From the NCBI RefSeq assembly GCF_022809775.1, contig NZ_CP094380.1, positions 2,095,001 through 2,159,000 of the forward strand: DNA of 64,000 bases. The letters are read 5' to 3'. This stretch comes from Pseudodesulfovibrio tunisiensis (GTDB lineage: Bacteria; Desulfobacterota; Desulfovibrionia; Desulfovibrionales; Desulfovibrionaceae). The translations under genes were made by a program, and so were the position numbers. Of the stretch, positions 9,892 through 19,368 are shown piece by piece. Below the pieces are notes generated by a model that did no database searches, was not told the origin of the DNA, and saw nothing but the letters and a program-made list of their open reading frames with translations. Positions within the stretch are counted from its first letter, which is position 1. Each line of letters begins with the position of its first letter.

Positions 9892-11112
9892 ATGCCGCTT
9901 TGCAAGATAGAAGAAGCCATTGAGGATATCCGCCAGGGCAAGATGGTCATCATGGTGGATGACGAGGACCGCGAGAACGAGGGCGACCTCGTCTGCGCCG
10001 CTGAAAAGGTCACCCCGGAAATCATCAACTTCATGGCCACCCACGGCCGCGGGCTGATCTGCCTGGCCATGGACGGGGAGATGTGCGACAAGCTCGGCCT
10101 CGAGCTCATGACCAAGAAGAACGAGTCCGGTTTCGGCACCAACTTCACGGTGTCCATCGAGGCGCGCAAGGGCGTGACCACCGGCATCTCCGCCTTTGAC
10201 CGGGCCACCACCATCCTGACCGCCGTGGCCGACGAGGCCACCCCGGACGCCATTGTTTCTCCGGGCCACGTGTTCCCGCTCCGCGCCAAGGACGGCGGCG
10301 TGCTCGTGCGCACCGGCCAGACCGAAGGCAGCGTGGACATCGCCCGCCTTGCCGGTTGCAAGCCCGCCGGCGTGATCTGCGAGGTCATGCGCGACGACGG
10401 CAACATGGCCCGCATGCCCGATCTCATTCCCTTTGCCGAAAAGCACGGCATCAAGATCTGCTCCGTGGCCGACGTGATCGCCTACCGCATGCGTTTCGGC
10501 GACGTGTCCGTGACCAAGGTGGCCGAGGCCGAACTTCCCACCCGCTGGGGCGACTTCAAGTCCACGGCCTTCAAGTCTTCCGCCGACGGCAAGACCCACA
10601 TCGCCCTGCACATGGGCGACATCCATCCGGACGAGCCCGTGCTGGTGCGCGTACATTCCGAATGCCTGACCGGCGACGTGTTCGGCTCCCGCCGTTGCGA
10701 CTGCGGCGACCAGCTCGCCAGCGCCCTGTGCATGATCCACAACGAGGGCAAGGGCGTGCTCGTGTACATGCGGCAGGAAGGCCGAGGCATCGGTCTGGGC
10801 AACAAGATCAAGGCCTACCATCTTCAGGATCAGGGCTACGACACCGTGGAAGCCAACGTGAAGCTCGGTTTTCCGCCGGACCTCCGCGAATACGGCACAG
10901 GTGCGCAGATTCTGGTCGAACTCGGCGTGACCAAGATGCGCCTCCTGACCAACAACCCCAAGAAAATGGTCGGTTTGCAGGGCTACGGACTGGAAGTCGT
11001 GGAACGCGTGCCCATCGAGGTCGGCGCCTGCGACCAGAACCTCAGGTACCTGCGGACCAAGCGTGACAAGATGCACCACATCCTGCACATTGACGAAGCC
11101 GACAAAGCGTAA
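9892..11112 (+). CDS. ribBA: 3,4-dihydroxy-2-butanone-4-phosphate synthase / GTP cyclohydrolase II
   Basis: Fusion enzyme supplying both precursors of riboflavin. The N-terminal RibB domain (to about residue 200) has the acidic motif [11 protein letters not shown]; the C-terminal RibA domain has zinc ligands Cys258, Cys269 and Cys271 (ECLTGDVFGSRRCDCGDQ) and RQEGRGIGLGNKI. The 406-residue length from the ATG at 9892 fits the family, and AAGAGG lies eight bases upstream. The 299-base gap before it shows no FMN riboswitch. ribH follows after 37 bases. A second, stand-alone RibB is encoded at 48326. Confidence 0.96.
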   Translation: MPLCKIEEAIEDIRQGKMVIMVDDEDRENEGDLVCAAEKVTPEIINFMATHGRGLICLAMDGEMCDKLGLELMTKKNESGFGTNFTVSIEARKGVTTGISAFDRATTILTAVADEATPDAIVSPGHVFPLRAKDGGVLVRTGQTEGSVDIARLAGCKPAGVICEVMRDDGNMARMPDLIPFAEKHGIKICSVADVIAYRMRFGDVSVTKVAEAELPTRWGDFKSTAFKSSADGKTHIALHMGDIHPDEPVLVRVHSECLTGDVFGSRRCDCGDQLASALCMIHNEGKGVLVYMRQEGRGIGLGNKIKAYHLQDQGYDTVEANVKLGFPPDLREYGTGAQILVELGVTKMRLLTNNPKKMVGLQGYGLEVVERVPIEVGACDQNLRYLRTKRDKMHHILHIDEADKA

Positions 11113-11149
11113 CATATTCATCAGAATATAATCTCACAAGGAGCACCCC

Positions 11150-11617
11150 ATGCACCTCAAGACCATCGAAGGCAAACTGGATGCCAAGGGCCTGAAAGTG
11201 GCCATCGTCGCCGCCCGATTCAACGACTTCATCGTGGACCGACTAATCTCCGGTGCCGTGGACTATCTTGTCCGTCACGGCGCGGAGCGCGACGACCTGA
11301 CTCTGGTCCGTCTGCCCGGCGCCTTCGAGCTGCCCATCGCCGCCCAGAAACTGGCCAGATCCGGCCAGTACGACGGCGTTGTGGTGCTGGGTGCGGTCAT
11401 CCGCGGCGCCACCCCCCACTTCGATTACGTGTGCAGTGAATGCGCCAAGGGCGTCGCCCACTCCAGCATGGAGACCGGCGTGCCCATGGGCTTCGGCCTG
11501 CTGACCTGCGACACCCTGGATCAGGCCATTGAACGGGCCGGTTCCAAGGGCGGCAACAAGGGCGTGGAAGCCGCTTCCGCGCTGCTGGAAACCGTTCGAG
11601 TGCTGGAGCAATTGTAG
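11150..11617 (+). CDS. ribH: 6,7-dimethyl-8-ribityllumazine synthase
   Basis: Condenses the RibBA product dihydroxybutanone phosphate with the pyrimidine from RibD to give lumazine, the substrate of RibE. At 155 residues it is normal length. Visible motifs are the N-terminal [12 protein letters not shown], the phosphate/substrate loop [16 protein letters not shown] and the C-terminal [17 protein letters not shown] precedes the ATG and nusB follows after three bases, so they are one operon. Confidence 0.97.
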   Translation: MHLKTIEGKLDAKGLKVAIVAARFNDFIVDRLISGAVDYLVRHGAERDDLTLVRLPGAFELPIAAQKLARSGQYDGVVVLGAVIRGATPHFDYVCSECAKGVAHSSMETGVPMGFGLLTCDTLDQAIERAGSKGGNKGVEAASALLETVRVLEQL

Positions 11618-11620
11618 AAC

Positions 11621-12091
11621 ATGGCTAAGAACAAGGGCAAAAAGCCCGGTACGCGCAGAGTGGGACGCACTCTGGCATTTCAGGTTTTGTACGGGCTGCC
11701 GTTCGCTCCCAGGGATCAGGAACCGGACCTTGGCCGGGCGTACAATCAGAACCCCTGCGTGCTCGACGAGGAGTCGGCCGCGGCCATCGAGTTCGGGGAA
11801 TCCCTCGTGCTCGGAGCCGGGCAGCGCCTTGCCGAGGTGGACGCAGCCATAGACAAGTTCTCCCAGCACTGGAAGATCGACCGCATCGCCCGGGTGGAGC
11901 TGGCCATTCTCAGGCTGGCCCTCTACGAGATCCTGTACACGGACATTCCGCTCAAGGCAGCCATCAACGAAGCCATCGAGCTGGCCAAGACCTTTGGCGA
12001 CGGCAACTCGCGCAGCTTCGTGAACGGCATTCTGGACGGCGTGGCCCGTGCCGTGGACTCCGGCAAGTTCGACGTGAACAAATCGTTCTAG
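11621..12091 (+). CDS. nusB: Transcription antitermination factor NusB
   Basis: All-helical RNA-binding protein that, with NusE, binds boxA during antitermination of rRNA operons. The 156-residue protein has the N-terminal arginine-rich RRVGRTLAFQVLYGL and the C-terminal block PLKAAINEAIELAKTFGD, ending SFVNGILD. It starts three bases after ribH, a pairing seen in many bacteria. Confidence 0.95.
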   Translation: MAKNKGKKPGTRRVGRTLAFQVLYGLPFAPRDQEPDLGRAYNQNPCVLDEESAAAIEFGESLVLGAGQRLAEVDAAIDKFSQHWKIDRIARVELAILRLALYEILYTDIPLKAAINEAIELAKTFGDGNSRSFVNGILDGVARAVDSGKFDVNKSF

Positions 12092-12116
12092 CAACGAAAG
12101 AAATACAAGCAATGCG

Positions 12117-12165
12117 AACCGCTCCCGAAGATTCCTGGCCTATGCCCGGGCCTTCGGGGGCGGTT
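12117..12165 (+). terminator. Long stem between nusB and leuS
   Basis: Arms AACCGCTCCCGAAG and CTTCGGGGGCGGTT pair over 14 positions with one mismatch, with a second short palindrome (GCCCGGGC) in the loop. It ends TTTGCTGAAA, so it may be a weak terminator or processing site inside the nusB-leuS transcript. Confidence 0.5.
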
Positions 12166-12187
12166 TGCTGAAACAAGGATATTTCCC

Positions 12188-14686
12188 ATGGCCTTAGGAA
12201 AATACAATCCCGAAGCCGTTGAAGAAAAATGGCAGCGGAAATGGCAGGAATCCGGCTGTTTCGAAGTGGAAGCCGAGCCGGGCAAGCCCAAGTACTACGT
12301 GCTGGAAATGTTTCCCTATCCCTCCGGCAAGATTCACATGGGCCACGTGCGCAACTATTCCATCGGCGACGTGGTGGCGCGCTTCAAGTCCATGCAGGGC
12401 TTCAACGTGCTCCATCCCATGGGCTGGGACGCGTTCGGCCTGCCTGCGGAAAACGCGGCCATCAAGCATGACACGCACCCGGCCAAGTGGACCTATGCCA
12501 ACATCGACGACATGCGCACCCAGCTCAAGCGGCTGGGCTACTCCTACGACTGGCGGCGCGAGATCGCGACCTGCCGGCCCGAGTACTACAAGTGGGAGCA
12601 GCAGTTCTTCCTCAAGTTTCTGGAAAAGGGGCTGGTCTACCGCAAGAAGTCGCCCGTGAACTGGTGCCCTGGCTGTGCCACGGTGCTGGCCAACGAACAG
12701 GTCGAGGACGGCCTGTGCTGGCGCTGCGACTCCGAGGTCGAGCAGAAGGACATGGAGCAGTGGTTCCTGCGCATCACGGACTATGCGGACGAACTGCTCC
12801 GCGATCTGGACACCCTTGGCGAAGGCTGGCCCGAACGCGTGCGCACCATGCAGCGCAACTGGATCGGCAAGAGCTACGGCGCGGAACTCACCTTTCAGGT
12901 CAAGGGCATGGACAAGACCATCACGGTCTTCACCACCCGTCCCGACACCCTGCACGGCGCGACCTTCATGTCCATTGCCGCCGAGCATCCCATGGTCGAG
13001 GAGCTGATCGCCGGACTGGACAACGCGGACGAAATCCGCGAATTCGCCACCCGCATCCGCAACATGGACCGCATCAAGCGCGGAGCCGACGATCTGGAAA
13101 AGGAAGGCATGTTCACGGGCCGCTCCTGCGTGAACCCGGTCACGGGCGAGGAAATGCCCATCTACATCGCCAACTTCGTGCTCATGGGCTACGGCACCGG
13201 CGCTGTCATGGCGGTTCCTGCCCACGACCAGCGCGACTTCGAATTTTCCGCCAAGTACGACCTGCGCCGCAAGGTGGTCATCAATCCGCCCGAGCTGGCG
13301 GCCAAGGGCGAGGTGCTCAAGGTCGAGGACATGACCGAGGCCTACACCGACCCCGGCATTCTGGTGGCTTCCGGCCAGTTCGACGGCATGGAGAACGAAC
13401 CTGCCAAGAAGGCCATTGTCGAGCATCTCGACAAGTCCGGCCTCGGCCGCATGACCGTGAACTACCGGCTGCGCGACTGGAACATTTCCCGCCAGCGCTA
13501 CTGGGGTGCCCCCATCCCCGTGATCTACTGCGACGATTGCGGCGCAGTCCCGGTTCCCGAGGACCAGCTTCCCGTGACCCTGCCCGAGGATGCGCAGGTG
13601 CGCGAGAGTGGCTCTCCCCTGCCGGACATGGAGTCCTTCGTGAACGTGGCCTGCCCCAAATGCGGCAAGCCCGCGCGCAGGGAAACCGACACGCTGGACA
13701 CCTTTTTCGAATCCTCGTGGTACTTCTGTCGCTACTGCGATCCCCGCAACGAGGAACAGGCTCTGGACTCGACCAAGCTGGACTACTGGATGCCCGTGGA
13801 CCAGTACATTGGCGGCATCGAACACGCCATCCTGCACCTGCTCTACGCCCGGTTCTTTACCAAGGCGTTGCGCGACGAGGGATTCGTCAACAACGACGAG
13901 CCGTTCGCCAATCTGCTCACGCAGGGCATGGTGCTCAAGGACGGCGGCAAGATGTCCAAGTCCAAGGGCAACGTGGTCGATCCCAACGCCATGATCGCGG
14001 AATACGGCGCGGACGCCACCCGGCTGTTCATCCTGTTTGCCGCGCCTCCGATCAAGGAGCTGGAGTGGTCGGATCAGGGCATTGAAGGCGCATTCCGCTT
14101 CCTGAACCGCCTGTGGCGTCTGGCTGAAAATCTCGAAGGCAAGCTCGCACCGGCCGATCCCTGCGCATTCACCGCGCCCAAAAGCGATGCTGCCAAGAAG
14201 CTCCGGTTCAAGGAGCACGACACGATCCGCCGCGTGACCCGCGACATCAGGAACGAATTCCAGTTCAATACCGCCATTGCCGCGGTCATGGAGCTCGTCA
14301 ACGAGATGTACGGCGTCAAGGACCAGTTGGCCGACTCCGAGCCCGAGGCCCTGTCCTCGGCCATGGCCACGGCCCTGACCCTGCTTTCCCCGGTCGCCCC
14401 GCACATCTGCGAGGAGCTGTGGGAGACGCTGGGCCACACTCAGGCGCTGGCCACCCGGCCTTGGCCCGAGTACGACGAGTCCGCCCTTGTCAAGGACGAG
14501 GTCACCCTCGTGGTGCAGGTCAACGGCAAGGTGCGCGGCAAGTTCCAGGCCCCGAACAACGCGCCCAAGGACGAGGTCGAGAAGATCGCCCTTGGACAGG
14601 AAAACGTTGCCAAGCATCTGGAAGGCAAGACCGTGCGCAAGGTCATTGTCATCCCGAACAAGCTGGTCAATATTGTTGTCGGCTAG
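12188..14686 (+). CDS. leuS: Leucyl-tRNA synthetase
   Basis: Class I aminoacyl-tRNA synthetase charging tRNA-Leu. The 832-residue protein has the HIGH-type motif in [12 protein letters not shown] near residue 41, an editing domain inserted after the first half of the catalytic core ([12 protein letters not shown]), the KMSKS loop ([12 protein letters not shown]) and the C-terminal anticodon-binding part ([12 protein letters not shown]). ACAAGGA precedes the ATG. A very strong terminator follows. In relatives leuS is followed by lptE and holA; here those lie about 18 kb downstream. Confidence 0.98.
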   Translation: MALGKYNPEAVEEKWQRKWQESGCFEVEAEPGKPKYYVLEMFPYPSGKIHMGHVRNYSIGDVVARFKSMQGFNVLHPMGWDAFGLPAENAAIKHDTHPAKWTYANIDDMRTQLKRLGYSYDWRREIATCRPEYYKWEQQFFLKFLEKGLVYRKKSPVNWCPGCATVLANEQVEDGLCWRCDSEVEQKDMEQWFLRITDYADELLRDLDTLGEGWPERVRTMQRNWIGKSYGAELTFQVKGMDKTITVFTTRPDTLHGATFMSIAAEHPMVEELIAGLDNADEIREFATRIRNMDRIKRGADDLEKEGMFTGRSCVNPVTGEEMPIYIANFVLMGYGTGAVMAVPAHDQRDFEFSAKYDLRRKVVINPPELAAKGEVLKVEDMTEAYTDPGILVASGQFDGMENEPAKKAIVEHLDKSGLGRMTVNYRLRDWNISRQRYWGAPIPVIYCDDCGAVPVPEDQLPVTLPEDAQVRESGSPLPDMESFVNVACPKCGKPARRETDTLDTFFESSWYFCRYCDPRNEEQALDSTKLDYWMPVDQYIGGIEHAILHLLYARFFTKALRDEGFVNNDEPFANLLTQGMVLKDGGKMSKSKGNVVDPNAMIAEYGADATRLFILFAAPPIKELEWSDQGIEGAFRFLNRLWRLAENLEGKLAPADPCAFTAPKSDAAKKLRFKEHDTIRRVTRDIRNEFQFNTAIAAVMELVNEMYGVKDQLADSEPEALSSAMATALTLLSPVAPHICEELWETLGHTQALATRPWPEYDESALVKDEVTLVVQVNGKVRGKFQAPNNAPKDEVEKIALGQENVAKHLEGKTVRKVIVIPNKLVNIVVG

Positions 14687-14710
14687 TTCGATTTTGCGGA
14701 AGATATGAAA

Positions 14711-14747
14711 AAGGCCCTTTCCCTTGCGGGAAAGGGCCTTTTTTTGT
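14711..14747 (+). terminator. Rho-independent terminator after leuS
   Basis: Perfect 13-bp arms AAGGCCCTTTCCC and GGGAAAGGGCCTT surround TTGC and lead into TTTTTTTG. It is the best terminator in the window and sits immediately before the tandem repeat array. Confidence 0.95.
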
Positions 14748-14749
14748 TG

Positions 14750-14860
14750 GGGCCGTACCAGCTCGGGGAGCCGTGCCGGGCGAAGCCATTCGCCGTCGAC
14801 TGCGCGTCAGCTTGTTCAGTGAAGATTTCGCCCTTCAGGATAACACGGCGAAGGAGGCGC
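14750..14860. repeat. Deleted repeat unit at the array's left edge
   Basis: It begins like a unit (GGGGCCGTACCAGCT, the GGCGAA/TTCGCC stem, GAAGATTTCGCCCTT) and then jumps to CAGGATAACACGGCGAAGG, the right end of a unit. About 470 bases are missing, and the join falls at CCCTT, a string present on both sides of the missing segment in the intact units. This is the mark of a short-homology deletion. Confidence 0.75.
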
Positions 14861-16637
14861 GGCTACGCGCCTTGAAGAGGTGGGGCCGTGCCAGCTTGGC
14901 CAGCCGTGCCGGGCGAAGCAATTCGCCTTAGACTGCGCACCATCTTGATAAGGGAATATTCCGCCCTTCTCGGGCGAATTACTTTTATTCCAAGGCGGAT
15001 AAAAGTAATCAAAAGCCGCCTTTTGGGATCGCCCCGGCCGTGCGCGTTTCCAAGTTGATCAAGGCTATTCTGCCGTGCGTTTGCCACAGGACCGTATGCC
15101 TTGATCAAAGGGAAACGGTGGAAGGTTGGTTGGGCCGAGGGAGATTGGTAGGGGCGAGGCGACCTCTCACACCCGGCACACTGTTCCCTTACCCAGACCG
15201 GATTTCGGCTCGCGAGGGCTTGGAACCAGTTGAAGCGACCGAAGCCGGGGCGATGCGGTTTCCGCAGGAAACGTCGCAATCGCCCGGCGGGAGGGCGCTA
15301 CTGGTTCCTGCCCGAGGGAGTCGGGAGCACAGTGCAAAGGGGCTTTTTTTTCGTTTATTTTTTTGCCCCAACAAAAAAATGAACTCGCCCGGGAAGGGCG
15401 AAACCCTCCCCTTGCAGGATGGCACGGCGAAGGCGGCGCGGCTACGCGCCTTGAAGAGGTGGGGCCGTGCCAGCTTGGTCTGCCGTGCCGGGCGAAGCAA
15501 TTCGCCTTAGACTGCGCGCCATCTTGATAAGGGAAGATTTCGCCCTTCTCGGGCGACCAACTTTTATTCCAAGGCGGATAAAAGTAATCAAAAGCCGCCT
15601 TTTGGGACCGCCCCGGCCGTACGCGTTTCCAAGTTGATCAAGGCTGGTCTGCCGTGCGTCCTCCACTGGGACGGAGGCCTTGATCAAAGGGAAACGGTGG
15701 AAGGTTGGTTGGGCCGGGGGAGATTGGTAGGGGCGAGGCGACCTCTCACACCCGGCACACTGTTCCCTTACCAAGACCGGATTTCGGCTCACGAGGGCTT
15801 GGAACCAGTCGAAGCGACCGAAGCCGGGGCGATGCGGTTTCCGCAGGAAACGTCGCAATCGCCCGGCGGGAGGGCGCTACTGGTTCCTGCCCGAGGGAGT
15901 CGGGAGCACAGTGCAAAGGGGCTTTTTTTTCGTTTATTTTTTTGCCCCAACAAAAAAATGAACTCGCCCGGGAAGGGCGAAACCCTCCCCTTGCAGGATG
16001 GCACGGCGAAGGCGGCGCGGCTACGCGCCTTGAAGAGGTGGGGCTGTACCAGCTTGGCGGGCCGTGCCGGGCGAAGCAATTCGCCGTAAACGCCGTACCA
16101 ACTTGAAAAGGGAAGATTTCGCCCTTCTCGGGCGACATCCTTTTATTCCAAGGCGGATAAAAGGATGCAAAAGCCGCCTTTTGGGATCGCCCCGGCCGTG
16201 CGCGTTTCCTACTTGATCATGGCTGTCCTGCCGTGCGCCCGCCGCAGGAACGGATGCCTTGATCAAAGGGAAACGGTGGGAGGTTGGGGAGGCCGGGGGA
16301 GCTTGGTTGGGCTGAGGCGACTTTTCACATCTGGAACAGTATTCCTTACTTAAACCGAATTTCGGCTCGCAAGGGCTTGGAACCAGTCGAAGCGACCGAA
16401 GCCGGGGCGATGCGGTTTCCGGAGGAAACGTCGCAATCGCCCGGCGGGAGGGCGCTACTGGTTCCTGCCCGAGGGAGTCGGGAGCACAGTGCAAAGGGGC
16501 TTTTTTTCGTTGTTTTTTTTTGCCCCAACAAAAAAATGAACTCGCCCGGGAAGGGCGAAACCCTCCCCTTGCAGGATGGCACGGCGAAGGCGGCGCGGCT
16601 ACGCGCCCTGAAGAGGTGGGGCTGTACCAGCTTGCCT
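14750..16637. repeat. Tandem array of ~579-bp hairpin-rich units
   Basis: Three complete near-identical units lie head to tail at 14861-15439, 15440-16018 and 16019-16596 (579, 579 and 578 bp, measured on GGCTACGCGC). They are flanked by an internally deleted unit (14750-14860) and a 41-base partial unit (16597-16637). Each unit holds many short palindromes: GGCGAA-GCAA-TTCGCC (a GNRA-type loop), GGCGCG-GCTA-CGCGCC, CGCCC-TTCTC-GGGCG, and a long stem whose arms CGTTTCC...TTGATCAAGGC and GCCTTGATCAA...GGAAACG span 15045-15117, 15624-15696 and 16203-16275. Differences between units concentrate in the loop of this last stem. Open frames exist on both strands but look like non-coding composition. 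It is not a CRISPR, rRNA or transposon. The function is unknown; a structured RNA or structured DNA array is possible. Confidence 0.9.
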
Positions 16638-16856
16638 ACCCCTCCTCCCCTCAAATATCCCCTTCCGTCTTTTCCTCATTTTTTGTCGATAATCTTCCCG
16701 CCACCAATAGGCAGCATATTGGCGAAGAGCATTTTCCCATAGCGAAATACATCATGAAATCAAACAGTTCCATAGAGGCCATATATAGTAGCACCATGTC
16801 CTCAACGTTATCGTAAAAACTTAAGCGGACGTTATTACGGGAATAAACAAACAATG

Positions 16857-16881
16857 TTGTTGAACTCAACAAATTTTGTTG
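16857..16881. promoter_or_regulatory. Overlapping palindromic operators before the regulator gene
   Basis: Two perfect inverted repeats overlap: TTGTTGA-AC-TCAACAA (16857-16872) and CAACAAA-T-TTTGTTG (16867-16881). They overlap the possible -35 element at 16879 and lie 68-92 bases before the regulator start at 16949, so autoregulation by that protein is the simplest reading. The surrounding 16638-16948 is clearly more AT-rich than the rest and contains no gene. Confidence 0.6.
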
Positions 16882-16907
16882 ACTTAAAATTGCCAATTGC
16901 GGTAAAC
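16879..16907 (+). promoter_or_regulatory. Possible promoter of the catabolic operon regulator
   Basis: TTGACT is followed after 17 bases by GTAAAC, a weak -10. The expected start of transcription is near 16914. The -35 overlaps the palindromic operator. Confidence 0.35.
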
Positions 16908-16948
16908 CAAGCTTGAACAAGGCACTCAAGGAAAAGGATTGTATTTCG

Positions 16949-17614
16949 ATGGAAGAACAAACACCTGAAATCAAGCATATTTTCCAGACGGCCAAACGCC
17001 TTGCGGATGGCCTTGCCCAGCTATTGGGAAGAAATGCCGAAGTCGTCATTCACGACTTCAGCGATTTGAGCCATTCCCTGGTGTATGTGGCGGGCAGTGT
17101 CACCAACAGGCAGGTCGGCGCGCCCATCACCGATCTCGCCTACAAGAAGATCAAGGAACGCGGAGACGACGTCGAGGACATGCACGGCTACAAGACCGTG
17201 AGCCGAAACGGCCGCATTCTCAAATCCTCCACCATGTTCCTGCGCACGTCCACCGGCAGGGTTGTCGGTTGCCTGTGCGTGAATTTCGACATCACGGAAT
17301 TCCTGAACGCAAAATCGCTGCTGGACGACCTGACCGGATTCGACGATTCCGGCGAGGACATGCGGGAGGAGCGTTTCGCGAGCAGCTTCAACGAGACCAT
17401 GGGTTCCCTGATCGACGAAGCTGTGGCGCAGGCGGGCAAGCAGCCCGCCACCATGGACAAGGAGGAGCGTCTGAGCCTGCTGCGCGTCCTGGAAGAGCAG
17501 GAAGTCTTCCTGTTCAAGGGTGCGGTGAATCAGGTCGCCCGGGTTTTCGGCGTCTCCCGTTACACCATCTACAATTACCTCAAGGAAATCCGGTCCGGGG
17601 AAAACGATATCTGA
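16949..17614 (+). CDS. YheO/DauR-type transcriptional regulator
   Basis: A 221-residue DNA-binding protein with an N-terminal YheO-like PAS domain (HIFQTAKRLADGLAQLLG through VVGCLCVNFDI, about residues 7-115) and a C-terminal helix-turn-helix of the DauR/HTH_22 kind (FLFKGAVNQVARVFGVSRYT). Such proteins control amino-acid catabolic genes, for example D-arginine use in Pseudomonas. I prefer the ATG at 16949 with AAAAGGA upstream over a TTG at 16913. It starts the operon that encodes RidA, a TTT transporter and catabolic enzymes, and palindromic operators lie just upstream. Confidence 0.85.
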   Translation: MEEQTPEIKHIFQTAKRLADGLAQLLGRNAEVVIHDFSDLSHSLVYVAGSVTNRQVGAPITDLAYKKIKERGDDVEDMHGYKTVSRNGRILKSSTMFLRTSTGRVVGCLCVNFDITEFLNAKSLLDDLTGFDDSGEDMREERFASSFNETMGSLIDEAVAQAGKQPATMDKEERLSLLRVLEEQEVFLFKGAVNQVARVFGVSRYTIYNYLKEIRSGENDI

Positions 17615-17652
17615 CCCGGTCCGAGCGGTCCCGAGCCGCAGAGAAGGACACA

Positions 17653-18039
17653 ATGACGATGCAAACCGTAACCACCGACAACGCGCCTGCCGCAGTCGGC
17701 CCCTATTCCCAGGCCACGATCAGCAAGGGATTGCTGTTCGTTTCCGGACAACTGCCCATTGATCCGGCGAAAAAGGCCATGGTTGAAGGCTCCATTGGCG
17801 ACAAGGCGGCCCAGAGCCTGACCAACCTCGCCAACATTGCCGAAGCTGCCGGGACCAGTCTGAAGAACGCCGTGAAGGTGACGGTGTTCCTGACCGACAT
17901 GAATGATTTTGCGGAAGTGAACGAGGCGTACAAGAAATTCTTCGCCGAACCGTTCCCTGCCCGCAGCGCCATCCAGGTGGGCGCTCTGCCCCTGGGCGGC
18001 GAGATTGAAATCGAAGCCATTCTGGCAATGCCGGAATAA
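17653..18039 (+). CDS. RidA family enamine/imine deaminase
   Basis: A 128-residue protein of the Rid (YjgF/YER057c/UK114) family, which hydrolyses 2-aminoacrylate and other enamines/imines formed by PLP or iron-sulfur amino-acid lyases, protecting PLP enzymes from damage. Typical motifs are APAAVGPYSQA at the start, VFLTDMNDFAEVN, and the arginine in FPARSAIQV needed to bind the substrate carboxylate. AGAAGGA precedes the ATG, 38 bases after the regulator stop. Being in an operon with a cysteine-desulfidase-like enzyme, it probably removes that enzyme's reactive product. Confidence 0.92.
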   Translation: MTMQTVTTDNAPAAVGPYSQATISKGLLFVSGQLPIDPAKKAMVEGSIGDKAAQSLTNLANIAEAAGTSLKNAVKVTVFLTDMNDFAEVNEAYKKFFAEPFPARSAIQVGALPLGGEIEIEAILAMPE

Positions 18040-18345
18040 CCGATGTTGCGTCGGCGGAAAGCGAGTCATGAGAACCACGATGCCCGGATATTGTGCGCTC
18101 AGATTCCCCGGCTGCGGGTACCGCACCAGCCGCACCCGGAAGACTCAGGTTCCGAGCCTCGCCACATCTTCGACTCGACTTTCCGGCGGCCGCGACCTTG
18201 CGCCGCTTCGAAATGCCCCGACGATGCCTGTATCGGGCCCGCGTCCGTCCGTTGCGGAGGATTCATGCGGACCGGCCCGTCACTGTGGACATGAAAAGGC
18301 GAAAGCCTTTCCACGCAACCGCAAAAACCAGTCTGGAGAGAAAAC
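18040..18345 (+). other. 306-base gap before the transporter genes
   Basis: No convincing gene, sigma-54 motif or riboswitch is visible. The only clear structure is a small perfect hairpin, AAAGGC-GAAA-GCCTTT at 18295-18310, with a GNRA-type loop, 35 bases before tctC; in an mRNA leader it could stabilise the 5' end. Short frames here look like chance. Confidence 0.5.
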
Positions 18346-19302
18346 ATGAAACGTCTGTTGCTTGTCTTGATGCTCGCTCTTTCGCTGATGTCCCTGTCCG
18401 TGGCCCCGGCCATGGCAAAGGATTTCCCGGCCCGGAATGTCAAGATCATCGTTCCGTTCGCTCCCGGAGGCGCAGTTGACTTCACCTGCCGCCTCATCGC
18501 CGATGTGGCCAAGGACTATTTCGACGGCAAGAAGGTCATTGTCCAGAACATGCCCGGCGGCGGCGCGGTCATCGGCCAGACCTACGTGGCCAAGGCCCGT
18601 CCCGACGGATACACCATGCTGGGCTACACCTCTTCCGTGGTCAACAATCCCCTGACCAAGAAGACCGCCTACACCTACAAATCCTTTCAGCCCGTGGCCA
18701 TGTACTGCTTCGACCCCGAGGTAGTGGTGGTTCCGGCCAAGTCCGAATACCAGACCCTGAACGATCTGCTGGAAGCGGCCAAGGCGCACAAGCTGACCGT
18801 GGCCACCGCTGGTTTTTCCACCTCCCACCACATTGCGGCCCTGGTGCTGGAACAGAAGTCCGGCGCCAAGTTCAGCTTCATCCACAACCAGAGCGCGGCC
18901 ATGCAGATCCAGCAGCTCATGGGTGGCCACGTGGACCTCGGCTTCATGTCCGCTGGCGAGGCCATGGGCTACATGAAGGACGGCTCCCTGCGCGTGCTCG
19001 GCATCATGCAGAAGGAACGCAACGCCAAGTTCCCGGACGTTCCCACCTTCAATGAAAGCGACGTGGACATCCAGTGGGGCACCTTCCGCGGTCTGGCCGT
19101 GCCGGCCAAGACCCCGGCCGAGGCGGTCACCTATCTGGAAACCGCCATGGAAAAGGTCGTGAACGACCCGAAATTCACTGAAGCCATGGGCAAGGCCGGC
19201 TACCCGGTCGTGTTCCGCGGTGCCAGCGACTTCGAGGAATACGTCGAAGGCGTGGCCAAGGTGATGCAGGAGATTCTGCCGACCCTCAAGGGCAGGAAAT
19301 AG
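18346..19302 (+). CDS. tctC: TTT transporter periplasmic substrate-binding protein
   Basis: A 318-residue TctC/BugT-type protein that captures a carboxylate in the periplasm and hands it to TctAB. It has a signal peptide ending AMA at about residue 24, then the conserved opening KIIVPFAPGGAVDFTCRL, GGGAVIGQTYVAKARPDGYT, and C-terminal YLETAMEKVVNDPKF. GGAGAG precedes the ATG. Related proteins bind citrate, tartrate, aromatic acids or dicarboxylic adducts; the ligand here is unknown. A strong stem follows the gene and may make its mRNA more stable than that of the membrane subunits. Confidence 0.95.
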   Translation: MKRLLLVLMLALSLMSLSVAPAMAKDFPARNVKIIVPFAPGGAVDFTCRLIADVAKDYFDGKKVIVQNMPGGGAVIGQTYVAKARPDGYTMLGYTSSVVNNPLTKKTAYTYKSFQPVAMYCFDPEVVVVPAKSEYQTLNDLLEAAKAHKLTVATAGFSTSHHIAALVLEQKSGAKFSFIHNQSAAMQIQQLMGGHVDLGFMSAGEAMGYMKDGSLRVLGIMQKERNAKFPDVPTFNESDVDIQWGTFRGLAVPAKTPAEAVTYLETAMEKVVNDPKFTEAMGKAGYPVVFRGASDFEEYVEGVAKVMQEILPTLKGRK

Positions 19303-19314
19303 GCCTAAAAAAGC

Positions 19315-19347
19315 TCCCGGGGCCGTGGCCCCCTCACGGCTCCGGGA
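19315..19347 (+). terminator. Stem-loop between tctC and tctB
   Basis: Arms TCCCGGGGCCGTG and CACGGCTCCGGGA pair with a small bulge; no T-run follows (AAAACTC). It is more likely a 3' stabiliser of tctC mRNA or a partial terminator than a full stop. Confidence 0.6.
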
Positions 19348-19368
19348 AAACTCAAAGCGGGAGATGTC

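Noticed and set aside
12194..14617. 807-codon open frame antisense to leuS, and similar long antisense frames opposite tctB-tctA, fabF, glyA, ribBA and leuS
   Set aside because: They mirror the codon bias of GC-rich genes on the other strand; no domain is recognisable, while the sense genes are certain.
14750..16637. CRISPR or rRNA-like explanation for the repeats
   Set aside because: Units are 579 bp and contiguous without spacers, no cas genes are near, and no rRNA or tRNA signature is visible.
14863..16742. Open frames of 100-157 codons on both strands inside the tandem array
   Set aside because: They recur because the DNA repeats, they lack good ribosome sites, composition is arginine/proline/serine-rich as in non-coding GC-rich DNA, and differences between units do not spare codons.
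18043..18345. Small open frames before tctC
   Set aside because: No ribosome site, no recognisable domain, chance-like composition.
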